Of a DNA stretch of 20,192 nt, positions 9,034 through 16,014 are shown in pieces. The stretch is taken from the NCBI GenBank assembly GCA_937967875.1, contig CALBTQ010000271.1, positions 1-20,192 on the forward strand. The letters run 5' to 3'. A model generated the notes under the pieces. The model ran no database searches. It was not told where the DNA came from and saw only the letters and a program-made list of their open reading frames with translations. Every line of letters begins with the position of its first letter. The first letter of the stretch is position 1. The position numbers were made by a program, and so were the translations under genes. This DNA comes from an uncultured Pseudomonadota bacterium (GTDB taxonomy: Bacteria; Lernaellota; Lernaellaia; Lernaellales; Lernaellaceae).

Positions 9034-9573
9034 CTAAATGTGTTTCAAACCTTCACGCAATTTCGCCAAGTGGTTGACGATCGTCGAGTCGTATACCTTG
9101 GATCCCACGCTGATGCGCAATCCCCCGATGACGGCGGGATCCGTTTGCTGCGTCAGTTCCACCTTTTTTCCCACTTTTTTCTGCAACAGCACGCGCAACC
9201 GGCCGAGGCTCGCCCCGTCCAGATCGACCGCGCTGGTCACGGTCGCCTGCAAGCGGCCGGCCTGTTCGTCGACCAGCTCGCGATAGCTGGAGGCTACCTC
9301 GGGCAGCAGGCCCAGGCGGTGCTTGTCGTAAAGCAACCGCAGCAGGTTGGCCACCGCCGGCGCCGGATGAAGCTGCGCGATCGTGTCGGTCAGCAGCTTG
9401 TGCTTGAAGTCCAGGGCGTACAGCGGGCTCAAGAGCACCTTGAGCGTCGTCGGTTCGCCCAGCACGGCCGCGGCCTGCTCGAGCTGTTCGCCGTACGCGT
9501 CGGCCTTGGCGTCCTTCACCCCGATGTCCAGCAGCGCGCCGGCATAGCGCCGACCCAAAACGCTCCCGCTCAT
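9034..9573 (-). CDS. atpH: F1 ATP synthase delta subunit
   Basis: The 179-residue product matches the delta (OSCP-type) subunit that fixes the b/b' stalk to the top of F1. It opens SGSVLGRRYAGALLDIG, the usual RYA-x-AL signature. It ends with the family C-terminal block DPAVIGGLRISVGSKVYDST followed by LAKLREGL. The ATG at 9573 overlaps the atpF stop in an ATGA arrangement, implying coupled translation and settling the start. A longer open frame up to 9873 overlaps atpF and is a shadow. Confidence 0.96.
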   Translation of the reverse strand: MSGSVLGRRYAGALLDIGVKDAKADAYGEQLEQAAAVLGEPTTLKVLLSPLYALDFKHKLLTDTIAQLHPAPAVANLLRLLYDKHRLGLLPEVASSYRELVDEQAGRLQATVTSAVDLDGASLGRLRVLLQKKVGKKVELTQQTDPAVIGGLRISVGSKVYDSTIVNHLAKLREGLKHI

Positions 9574-10148
9574 GAGATCGCCTCCAGCTTCTTGATCGCG
9601 TCCTCGATCAGCATGCGCTGATGGGAGGGCGTCAGGCGCGCCCGGATCTTTTCTTCCGCGTTGTCGATCAGTTTCTCGACCAGTTCGCGGCGGATGTCTT
9701 CCTTGGCCATGGCCAGTTCGCTGATCGCGGTCTGCTCGGCGTCGGCGACCAGCCGCTGGGCCATCTGCTTGGCGCCGGCGATGATCTCGTTCGCCTGCGC
9801 CTCGGCCAGTCGCTGCGCGTCGGCCTGAATGCGGGCGGTTTCGTCGTCGAGTTTTTCGCGCCGCTCGGTCCACTCGCGGTGGATGTCCTGCACCTCGGCC
9901 AGCAGCCGGTTGGCTTCGGCCATGCGGGATTGATATTCGCTGGCGTTGTTGTCGAACTGCTTACGCAGCGGCGCTTTGGCGAATTTGATCAGGAGAGCGA
10001 AGAAGATGATGAAGTTGACGACGCTGACCAGCACTTCGACCATCGTGTGGTGCGCCGCCAAAAACGATTCGCCGTGTTCGGCGGCCAGCGCCGGCGCCGC
10101 GAGCAGCAAGGCGCCGAACATGAACAGGTAAGTGATCGTTCGTTTCAT
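9570..10148 (-). CDS. atpF: FO ATP synthase b subunit with signal-like N-terminus
   Basis: The 192-residue product is one half of the peripheral stalk. Residues 1-22 (MKRTITYLFMFGALLLAAPA) look like a cleavable signal peptide ending LAA. A membrane segment follows at about 36-55 (MVEVLVSVVNFIIFFALLI). From about 60 to the end lies a long charged coiled coil rich in Ala, Glu and Arg, as b subunits have. A leader ahead of the usual single anchor occurs in some deltaproteobacterial and related b subunits. The start at 10148 has GAGGGGG five bases upstream. It pairs with the b' gene 10 bases before it and overlaps atpH by four. Confidence 0.94.
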   Translation of the reverse strand: MKRTITYLFMFGALLLAAPALAAEHGESFLAAHHTMVEVLVSVVNFIIFFALLIKFAKAPLRKQFDNNASEYQSRMAEANRLLAEVQDIHREWTERREKLDDETARIQADAQRLAEAQANEIIAGAKQMAQRLVADAEQTAISELAMAKEDIRRELVEKLIDNAEEKIRARLTPSHQRMLIEDAIKKLEAIS

Positions 10149-10158
10149 TGTCGCCCCC

Positions 10159-10584
10159 TCAAACCTTGAGCAGGCTGTTGGCCAGTTCTTCGGCCAACGT
10201 TTCCGCTTCGACGGTCAGTTGTTCGCGCGCCCGCCGCACGGCCTGGTTGATGTCCTCGCGCGCGGCCGCCACGGAGCGTCCGGCCTGTTCGCGCGCTGCG
10301 CCGACGACCGACCGCTCTTCGCCCTGGGCCTTGCTCAACAGCGCGTTGCGCAGTTTGCCGGCTTCGGTGCGCGCCTGGGCGAGGGCGGTTTCGACCGTCT
10401 GCTTGGCCGCGGTCACGTCGCTTTCCATCGCCGCGGCCCGTTCGCGCGGGCCCTCGGCCATTTCCCGCCGCTTGGCGAAGACCGCCATCATCGGCTTGAA
10501 CAGGAAATGCGAGAGGATGCCCATCGCGGACAGGAACATCAGCATCTGCGCGACCAGCGTCCAGCTCAGAGCCATTTTGTCCAT
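10159..10584 (-). CDS. FO ATP synthase b' subunit
   Basis: The 141-residue product is a second, shorter b-type stalk subunit (b', atpF' or atpX). It has a single N-terminal membrane segment (about 5-30, LSWTLVAQMLMFLSAMGILS then HFLFKPMM) ending in the FKPMM motif common to b subunits. A coiled-coil tail rich in Ala, Arg and Glu reaches the C-terminus. Unlike atpF it has no cleavable leader. Separate b and b' genes are known from photosynthetic bacteria and many deltaproteobacteria, where they form a heterodimeric stalk. The ATG at 10584 has AAAGGG ten bases upstream. A second ATG three codons on is possible. Confidence 0.92.
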   Translation of the reverse strand: MDKMALSWTLVAQMLMFLSAMGILSHFLFKPMMAVFAKRREMAEGPRERAAAMESDVTAAKQTVETALAQARTEAGKLRNALLSKAQGEERSVVGAAREQAGRSVAAAREDINQAVRRAREQLTVEAETLAEELANSLLKV

Positions 10585-10601
10585 CTGTTGCGACCCTTTC
10601 G

Positions 10602-11183
10602 TTAGGCCTGGTTTTCCTTGAACACGAGCGTGATGTCTTCCGCCGTCAACTGCTCGACGCTGGTGAGCTCCTTGTAGAGCCAGATGATCTTGTCGATCGG
10701 GCCCTTGGCGACGCCGTGACCGGTGACGCTGTACTCATGCGCCGGACTGTAGAGTTCCTTGCCGTGAGCGGAAGGGTCTTCCTTGACGTTCAAGTCGTGG
10801 TCGACCAGCGCGATGCCGGTCGGCAGGTCCTTGAACGCGTTGATGATCAAATCGCCCTGCTCGCGATTGTAGACGCCGAATTTGTACTCGAACCGCGCGT
10901 GATCGATCGTCCGCTCGGAGCGAACCTTGAGCGGCACGTCCTGCGCGGAGGTGATCGCCTCGCGCACCAGCGCGGCCGATTCCGCGTCGACCACCGCGTG
11001 AATCACCTCGCGGGTCAGGTGCAGCGCTTCCTTGATCTTCTGGACGATGTCGTCCTCGTCGATGCCCACTTCGTCGTCGAAGATCACTTCGGCGTGGCTG
11101 CCGCGCGCCGCGACGAATCCGCGTACGTAACCGCGCGCGTATTCTTCCGGTCCCTCGATGATCATTTCCACGTAGGTTTTCAT
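10602..11183 (-). CDS. Unknown 193-residue acidic protein, ATP synthase/antiporter operon
   Basis: I do not recognise this family. The ATG at 11183 is preceded by GGAGGGGG. The protein is soluble, with no membrane segment or signal peptide. The N-terminal half looks like a beta-alpha-beta unit (TYVEMIIEG, helix PEEYARGYVRGFVAARG, strand AEVIFDDEVG, then a helix after IDEDD). A long helical stretch follows (REVIHAVVDAESAALVREA). The second half has strand-like FEYKFGVYN, an amphipathic helix (GDLIINAFKDLP) and the polar segment HDLNVKEDPSAHGKELYSPA. It is 13 bases after the antiporter gene and 17 before b', so it is very probably cotranscribed with both. A role in assembly or regulation of either complex is only inference from position. 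Confidence 0.9.
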   Translation of the reverse strand: MKTYVEMIIEGPEEYARGYVRGFVAARGSHAEVIFDDEVGIDEDDIVQKIKEALHLTREVIHAVVDAESAALVREAITSAQDVPLKVRSERTIDHARFEYKFGVYNREQGDLIINAFKDLPTGIALVDHDLNVKEDPSAHGKELYSPAHEYSVTGHGVAKGPIDKIIWLYKELTSVEQLTAEDITLVFKENQA

Positions 11184-11196
11184 CGGGATCCCCCTC

Positions 11197-12840
11197 CTAC
11201 ACGAAGAAGACAAAAGTGGTGATGATGAAGGTCACGACCAGGATCGGGATCGAGTACTTGAACATGTAACCAAAGAAGCTGGGCATCTTCACGCCCGCTT
11301 CCTCGGCGATCGACTTGACCATGAAGTTCGGTGCGTTGCCGATGTAGGTGTTCGCGCCCATGAACACTGCGCCCGCGCTGATCGCCAGCAGGTACTTGAA
11401 GCCGTCGGTGATGCCCTGCGCGATTTGCGCTTCGCTCAGATGGCCCATCAGATAGGTCGCGGCGACTTTTTCCTCGATGCCCGCCGGGTACAGTTTGCCG
11501 ATGGCCGTGGTGAAGAAGGTCAGGTACGTCGGCGCGTTGTCCAGGAAGCTCGAGAGCGCCCCGGTAACCCAGAAGAACTGCCACGGCTTGTTCACCGCGT
11601 TGATCAGCGGCGCGGCCGCGCCCTCGGTGCCCGCCTTGAGAATGGCCAGGGCCGGGACGATTGTGGCGAAAATGCCCGCGAACAGGTAGGCCACTTCGAG
11701 AATCGGGAACCAGGTGAATTCGTTGTCGGCGCGCAACTTCTTTTTGGTGGTCACCAGACTGAGCACGCCCATGCCGATGATCACCCCGTCGCGCACTAGG
11801 TTCTGAACTTCCATGTGCACGCCGGCGAGGGTGAAGCTGCCCAGCTTGACCATGCCGCTGAACAACACGCCGCCCACGATGCCCGCGAAGAACAGTAGGT
11901 TGTGCAGGCCGTCGACCCGCAGCGGTTCTTTCGCGCCGTCTTCTTTCGGCGGCGTTTCCTTGCGGTAGTAGAAGGTGTCGAGCGCGTAGAAGATCGCCAG
12001 CAACAGCGCGACGACGAAACTCATCGGCACGATCAGGTTCATCGTCCAGAAGAACTTCACGCCGTGGATGAAGCCCAGGAACAAGGGCGGGTCGCCCAAG
12101 GGGGTCAGCGCGCCGCCGATGTTGGACACCAGGAAGATGAAGAAGACGATCACGTGCGTCTTGTTTTTCCGCCAGGCGTTGGCGCGCAGCACGGGGCGAA
12201 TCATCACCATGCTCGCGCCGGTGGTGCCCACCCAGCTCGCCATCAGCGTGCCGATCAGCAGCAGGATCAAATTGACGCCGGGGCTGCCGCGCAGCTTGCC
12301 GCGCACGACCAAGCCGCCGGCGGCGGTGAACAATCCCCACAACAATATGATGAAGGGAATGTAGTCGATCAGGTAGATGTGCATGATGTCGTACACGGCC
12401 GCGCCGTGGAACTTCACCACGTATGGAATGATGAACACCAGCGCCCAGAACGCGCTGACCTTGCCGAAGTGATGATGCCAGAAGGTCGGCGCCAGCAACG
12501 GGAACAGCGCGATGGACAACAGAATGCCCGCGAACGGCAAGGCCGTCCACAACGGAAGATCCTTGCCCGGCACGCCGCCGTGATGGCCGCCGCCGTGTTC
12601 CTCGCCGTGTTCTTCGGCGGCCGCATGTTCGGCGGACTCGGCCTCGGCGGCGACGGCGGGTTCCTCGACGGCGGGCGCTTCTTCCGCAACGGGCGCGGGC
12701 GCGTCCGGCGCGGCGACGACGTCGGTCGCGGGAGCCTCGCTCGGCGTTTGGGTTTCCGGTACGGCCGGAGCCTGTGCCCAGGCTGCGGACACAACGAACA
12801 CAGACAGCAAGACGATTAGAATAGTCGTAGTAAGTCTCAC
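11197..12840 (-). CDS. NhaD-like sodium:proton antiporter with His-rich extension
   Basis: The 547-residue membrane protein belongs by sequence to the NhaD/ion-transporter group, which exchanges Na+ for H+ across the inner membrane. About eleven hydrophobic segments run from residue 97 to the end. The signature SNIGGALTPLGDPPLFLGF (239-257) and GTTGASMVMIRP (205-216) are typical of the group. Residues 1-23 form a signal-like helix ending AWAQ. Residues 24-70 are Ala/Pro/Glu-rich, and 72-88 hold five histidines among acidic residues and glycine. The start is GTG with only a weak GGGCGAG upstream. It is the first gene of the run leading into the ATP synthase. The ion specificity is inferred from the family only. 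Confidence 0.88.
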   Translation of the reverse strand: MRLTTTILIVLLSVFVVSAAWAQAPAVPETQTPSEAPATDVVAAPDAPAPVAEEAPAVEEPAVAAEAESAEHAAAEEHGEEHGGGHHGGVPGKDLPLWTALPFAGILLSIALFPLLAPTFWHHHFGKVSAFWALVFIIPYVVKFHGAAVYDIMHIYLIDYIPFIILLWGLFTAAGGLVVRGKLRGSPGVNLILLLIGTLMASWVGTTGASMVMIRPVLRANAWRKNKTHVIVFFIFLVSNIGGALTPLGDPPLFLGFIHGVKFFWTMNLIVPMSFVVALLLAIFYALDTFYYRKETPPKEDGAKEPLRVDGLHNLLFFAGIVGGVLFSGMVKLGSFTLAGVHMEVQNLVRDGVIIGMGVLSLVTTKKKLRADNEFTWFPILEVAYLFAGIFATIVPALAILKAGTEGAAAPLINAVNKPWQFFWVTGALSSFLDNAPTYLTFFTTAIGKLYPAGIEEKVAATYLMGHLSEAQIAQGITDGFKYLLAISAGAVFMGANTYIGNAPNFMVKSIAEEAGVKMPSFFGYMFKYSIPILVVTFIITTFVFFV

Positions 12841-12888
12841 GGCTCGCCCAACTTTCGCGTTTGAGAGGCTGCTAACTTTGCATCACGT

Positions 12889-12911
12889 GCGATCGGCCGT
12901 TCGCCGATCGC
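12889..12911. repeat. Inverted repeat between bactofilin and antiporter genes
   Basis: GCGATCGGC and GCCGATCGC form a perfect 9-bp stem around a five-base loop, touching the last base of the bactofilin stop. There is no T-run on either strand, so it is not a standard intrinsic terminator. It might slow polymerase, protect a 3' end or bind a protein. Confidence 0.5.
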
Positions 12912-13426
12912 TAGCTGTCGTGTGAATCTGAGCTGTCGTCGGCGCCTTTTTTATCCGGCTGACGCAGGCGCAGTTCGCCTGTCGATTTCTCGGGCGCTTC
13001 GATGTTTTCCATCTTGCAGTTGCCCTCGAAGATCACGCCTTCCTCGATAATGATTACCGGAGTTTTGATGTTGCCGTACAGTTTTCCCGGAGCCCGCATT
13101 TCGATCTTCTTGGCTGACGTGATGTTGCCGCGCACCGTGCCGGAAATGATCACGGTATCCACCTGGATTTTCGCGGCCACGTCCGCGCCGGGTCCGATGA
13201 TCAACGTACCGCGGGAGAAAATTTCCCCGTCGATTTTGCCGTCGATGCGCACGGTCCCGTCGAACGTCAGTTTACCGACAAACTCACTGCCTTTTCCGAT
13301 GAAGGTGTTGGGCTGCTTGGCGCCCAAGTCCTTATCGTCGATCATCCTTTTTTCCTCCTTGGCCTGAGACCCGGCCACAAATTGCGGCTCGTGGGTGGTC
13401 TCCTCGCGGTCTTTCCTTCCCAGCAT
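12911..13426 (-). CDS. Bactofilin (polymer-forming cytoskeletal protein)
   Basis: The 171-residue product is a bactofilin, a nucleotide-free filament protein that polymerises end to end at the membrane or cell pole. Residues of about 40-145 form the short right-handed beta-helix core. It starts TFIGKGSEFVGKLTFDGTVR and has turns such as IDGKIDGEIFSRG, VRGNITSAKKIE and LYGNIKTPVIIIEEG. The tails are charged and disordered, and the C-terminus is Asp/Ser-rich. Two starts compete. The ATG at 13426 gives MLGRKDREE, which looks like known bactofilin N-termini but has only a weak AGGGG site. The internal ATG at 13345 has a perfect AAGGAGG and would give 144 residues. I prefer the long form at moderate certainty. 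It lies 76 bases after parB, matching the bactofilin/ParAB link known in myxobacteria. Confidence 0.92.
   Translation of the reverse strand: MLGRKDREETTHEPQFVAGSQAKEEKRMIDDKDLGAKQPNTFIGKGSEFVGKLTFDGTVRIDGKIDGEIFSRGTLIIGPGADVAAKIQVDTVIISGTVRGNITSAKKIEMRAPGKLYGNIKTPVIIIEEGVIFEGNCKMENIEAPEKSTGELRLRQPDKKGADDSSDSHDS
13354..13360 (-). promoter_or_regulatory. Strong internal ribosome site in the bactofilin gene
   Basis: AAGGAGG on the minus strand sits eight bases before the in-frame ATG at 13343-13345. It is the best Shine-Dalgarno match around this gene. It may mark the true start or a second, shorter product. It also encodes Lys-Glu-Glu in the longer frame, so it could be coincidental. Confidence 0.45.
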
Positions 13427-13456
13427 GAGCCTAACCCCTATTTTATTGGCCGCTTT

Positions 13457-13485
13457 TCGGTAACTTATGCAGCCAAAATTGTCAA
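13457..13485 (-). promoter_or_regulatory. Weak promoter candidate for bactofilin
   Basis: A perfect TTGACA (13480-13485, minus strand) stands 17 bases from TACCGA (13457-13462), a poor -10. It lies in the short gap between parB and bactofilin. The bactofilin ATG is 30 bases downstream of the -10. Confidence 0.25.
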
Positions 13486-13502
13486 GAGCATGACTTGTCG
13501 CG

Positions 13503-14399
13503 TCATGAAGTCAGCAAATCGATGATCCGCGTCAGTTCCTCTTCCGAGAAATAGTGGATCTCCACCGCGCCCTTTTGCTTGCCGCCTTTGAGCGACACTT
13601 TCGTGCCCAATCGTTCGCGCAACGTATCGGCCAGATGCCCGTACGGATGCTCCTTGTGCTTGGGCGGCTTGTGCGCCTTGAGCTGCTTGATCGCCCGCGC
13701 GGTCTTTTTCACCAGCGCTTCGGTTTCGCGCACGCTCAGTTGCCGCGCCAGCACTTCCTGCGCCAGGGCGATGCGCTCGACGTCGTCGTCCAGGGCCAGA
13801 ATCGCCCGGCCGTGTCCGGCGCTCAGTTCGCCGCCGGCGATGTAGGCGCGGACCATTTCGGGCAGCTTGAGCAGCCGCAAGGTGTTGGCCACGTGCTCGC
13901 GGCTGCGGCCGACGCGTTCGGCGATCTGCTGCTGCGTCAGGTCGAACGAGTCGATTAGCTCCTGGTACGCTTCGGCCTCGTCGAGAATGTTCAGATTCTC
14001 GCGCATCAGGTTTTCGACCAGCGCCAGCAGGCTCAGCCCTTCCTCGTCGGTCTCGATGAGGATGCAGGGCACTTCGCTCAGCCCGGCCTTTTTGGCCGCG
14101 CGCAACCGGCGTTCGCCGGCGATCAATTCGTAACGGTCGCTCTGCTTGCCGTCGTGGCGCACCGCCAGCGGCTGCAGAATGCCGTCGCGCTTGATGCTGA
14201 CGGCCAGCGCGGCCAGGGCTTCCGGATCGAACCGGGTGCGCGGCTGGTGCGGGTTGGGCGCGATCCTGTCGATCGGGCAGGAGAAGGAATCGCCCGCGTT
14301 CAATTCGCTTTTCAACGCCGGCGCGGCCAACTCGCGGCCGCGGTTCGGATCGACCAGTGCGCCGAATCCTTTGCCCAATCCTTTGCGCTTGCTCGTCAT
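13503..14399 (-). CDS. parB: Chromosome-partitioning protein ParB
   Basis: The 298-residue product is the CTP-dependent DNA clamp that loads at parS and is moved by ParA during chromosome segregation. Residues 40-130 form the N-terminal CTPase domain with NPHQPR (49-54) and GERRLRA (95-101), the CTP/parS-loading motif. ENLMRENLN (129-137) follows. A helix-turn-helix lies at about 154-177 (LTQQQIAERVGRSREHVANT). The basic C-terminal part ends in the dimerisation segment (YFSEEELTRIIDLL). The length is normal for chromosomal ParB. Its ATG overlaps the parA stop as ATGA, so translation is coupled. No parS-like 16-mer was found nearby. Confidence 0.97.
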   Translation of the reverse strand: MTSKRKGLGKGFGALVDPNRGRELAAPALKSELNAGDSFSCPIDRIAPNPHQPRTRFDPEALAALAVSIKRDGILQPLAVRHDGKQSDRYELIAGERRLRAAKKAGLSEVPCILIETDEEGLSLLALVENLMRENLNILDEAEAYQELIDSFDLTQQQIAERVGRSREHVANTLRLLKLPEMVRAYIAGGELSAGHGRAILALDDDVERIALAQEVLARQLSVRETEALVKKTARAIKQLKAHKPPKHKEHPYGHLADTLRERLGTKVSLKGGKQKGAVEIHYFSEEELTRIIDLLTS

Positions 14400-15202
14400 G
14401 TCGTCGTTGTCGCCTCTTGGTTGTGGGCCGGCGCGCTGAAGCGATAGCGCCGTAACAGTTCGCGACTCAAATCCAGGTACGCCCCCGCGCCGGCCGAGCG
14501 AATGTCATAGAGCATGATCGGCATGCCGTGACTGGGCGCTTCGGCCAATCGCACGCTGCGGGGTATTACCGTTTGAAAGACCAACTCACCGAAGTGAGAC
14601 CGTATTTCCTGTTCGATCTGCCGCGCCAGGTTGGTGCGCCCGTCGTACATCGTCAGGATGATGCCGGCCAGCACCAGATTCGGGTTCAGTCCCGCCCGAA
14701 TCGACTCGATCGTTCCGACCAGTTCGCTGAGCCCTTCCATCGCGTAGTACTCGCTTTGCAGCGGCACCAGCACGCCGTCGCTGGCGACCATCGAGTTGAC
14801 GGTCAGCCGGCCCAGGCTCGGCGGGCAGTCGATCAGCACCACGTCGAATTCCTTGCTGATCGGCCGCAGGCGATCGGCCAGCGCGTATTCCCACTCGGAC
14901 CGTTCCCCCAGCTCGACCTCGGCCCCGGTCAGATCGCGCGCCGCCGGCGCCAGCGAAAGGGATTTGATCGATGTCGGCTGAAGAACTTCGTGGACGTCCA
15001 ATCCGTCGATCAAAACCTGGTACACGTGCCGAGTCAGCGTGGCGCGGTCGATGCCCAGGCCGCTGGTGGCGTTGCCCTGCGGATCCATGTCCACCAGCAA
15101 CACCTTGCGGCCCGCCATCGCCATCGCGGCGGCCAGGCTTACGGCGGTCGTGGTTTTACCCACTCCGCCCTTCTGATTGGCGACGGCTAATATGCCACCC
15201 AT
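14396..15202 (-). CDS. parA: Chromosome-partitioning ATPase ParA (Soj)
   Basis: The 268-residue product is a MinD/ParA-type ATPase that binds DNA non-specifically and drives ParB-parS movement. The deviant Walker A KGGVGKTTT is at 11-19 with both conserved lysines. DMDPQGN is at 38-44, and the Walker B region VVLIDCPPSLG follows at about 110-121. There is no N-terminal helix-turn-helix, so it is of the chromosomal Soj type. The ATG at 15202 has GAGG five bases upstream. The extended frame begins with TTG at 15238 and lacks support. It overlaps parB by four bases. Confidence 0.97.
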   Translation of the reverse strand: MGGILAVANQKGGVGKTTTAVSLAAAMAMAGRKVLLVDMDPQGNATSGLGIDRATLTRHVYQVLIDGLDVHEVLQPTSIKSLSLAPAARDLTGAEVELGERSEWEYALADRLRPISKEFDVVLIDCPPSLGRLTVNSMVASDGVLVPLQSEYYAMEGLSELVGTIESIRAGLNPNLVLAGIILTMYDGRTNLARQIEQEIRSHFGELVFQTVIPRSVRLAEAPSHGMPIMLYDIRSAGAGAYLDLSRELLRRYRFSAPAHNQEATTTT

Positions 15203-15289
15203 CACAACCTCGATCGCTCGCCGATGGCCGCCTGACAAGAGCCGGAGCTGATCAACCTACAGAAAGGAAATTCAATACAAAGGCAGCCC

Positions 15290-15318
15290 CTTTTAGCAGA
15301 TCCGCCATCGGATAACAA
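15290..15318 (-). promoter_or_regulatory. Promoter candidate for parAB
   Basis: On the minus strand TTGTTA (15313-15318) is followed after 17 bases by TAAAAG (15290-15295), with TGC directly before it as an extended -10. It is located between the rsmG end and parA and would give a leader of about 80 bases. Confidence 0.42.
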
Positions 15319-15322
15319 GGGT

Positions 15323-15346
15323 AAAAATGAATCACCATTCATTTTT
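15323..15346. terminator. Weak AT-rich bidirectional terminator-like hairpin
   Basis: AAAAATGAAT and ATTCATTTTT form a 10-bp A/T-rich stem around a four-base loop. It overlaps the rsmG stop codon (15339-15341) and lies just upstream of the parA promoter candidate. The lack of G/C pairs makes it a weak terminator, but its position between two transcripts fits. Confidence 0.35.
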
Positions 15347-15950
15347 TTGCCGTTACAAAAATGAACAACGACCTCGCGCCGTGACCGGCGGGAAGATCGT
15401 ATGATATTTCGTTTAGTTGCCGCCAGCCGGGCGGAGGCGCCGCGCCCGTTTTTTCCGCCGCGAAAACGGCCAATTTTCCGCCCTTGATCAGCAGATGCCC
15501 GAAGCGCTGCGCCAGCTCGTCCGGTTTGGCCACGGCGCGCGCGGCGATTGTGTCGAAACGCTCGGTCATTTGCTCGGCGCGACCGTGATGAACGCGCGCG
15601 TTCGGCAGCTTCATCGCCAGCGCCGCCTGGGACAGAAAAGCCGCTTTTTTCGCCGTCGATTCCGCGCAAACGACCGTCACATCCTCGCGCAGCGCGGCGA
15701 CGATCAGCCCGGGCACGCCCGCGCCCGAACCGATGTCCAGCAGGCGCTCGCCGCTCGCCAGCGACCGGGCCAGGGGCACGCTGTCGGCCAGGTGATAGGC
15801 TACGGCGTCCTCGGGCGCGTCCACCCGCGTGAGGTTGATGCGCCGGTTCCACTTGACCAGCAGGTCGTACCAGACCGCGAGAATCTCGCGGCGGTCGAGC
15901 GGCAGGCCGGTTGCGGCGGCGTGACGCAAATAGGCGGCGGAAAAGTCCAT
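15339..15950 (-). CDS. rsmG: 16S rRNA (guanine-527-N7) methyltransferase RsmG
   Basis: The 203-residue product is RsmG (GidB), which uses S-adenosylmethionine to methylate N7 of G527 in 16S rRNA. The N-terminal KWNRRINLTRV (33-43) and HLADSVPLA are family signatures. The SAM-binding motif LDIGSGAGVPG is at 71-81, and DTIAARAVAKPDEL is the usual conserved segment further on. The ATG at 15950 starts at the normal place for the family. No Shine-Dalgarno sequence precedes it, and the predicted promoter ends only seven bases upstream, so the transcript may be leaderless. A TTG at 15986 is the only longer option. It is divergent from mnmE, 64 bases away. Confidence 0.96.
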   Translation of the reverse strand: MDFSAAYLRHAAATGLPLDRREILAVWYDLLVKWNRRINLTRVDAPEDAVAYHLADSVPLARSLASGERLLDIGSGAGVPGLIVAALREDVTVVCAESTAKKAAFLSQAALAMKLPNARVHHGRAEQMTERFDTIAARAVAKPDELAQRFGHLLIKGGKLAVFAAEKTGAAPPPGWRQLNEISYDLPAGHGARSLFIFVTAKK

Positions 15951-15957
15951 GCGCCGT

Positions 15958-16008
15958 GTTCTATCGCCCGGAAAGGATCTTGGCAAGCGCTATCGCTTCG
16001 GGCACAGT
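15958..16008. promoter_or_regulatory. Divergent rsmG/mnmE promoter with shared -35
   Basis: The seven bases TTGGCAA (15980-15986) read as TTGGCA on the plus strand and TTGCCA on the minus strand, each five of six matches to TTGACA. Exactly 17 bases away on the left is TAGAAC (15958-15963, minus, four of six). Exactly 17 bases away on the right is CACAGT (16003-16008, plus, three of six). The -10 boxes end seven and six bases before the rsmG and mnmE start codons. Confidence 0.45.
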
Positions 16009-16014
16009 AGGCGC

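Noticed and set aside
7405..9621. A 738-codon open frame on the plus strand
   Set aside because: It lies antisense to atpG, atpA and atpH, which are certain. Its translation is a low-complexity Val/Asp/Gly/Arg/His mix typical of the reverse frame in GC-rich coding DNA.
9034..9873. Extended 279-codon frame for atpH
   Set aside because: The extra N-terminal part overlaps atpF and is Arg-rich shadow sequence. The ATGA overlap at 9570-9573 sets the start.
12880..12892. CACGTG core suggesting a parS site near parB
   Set aside because: parS needs the 16-base palindrome TGTTNCACGTGAAACA. The flanks here match almost nowhere, and the other CACGTG cores in the window fail too.
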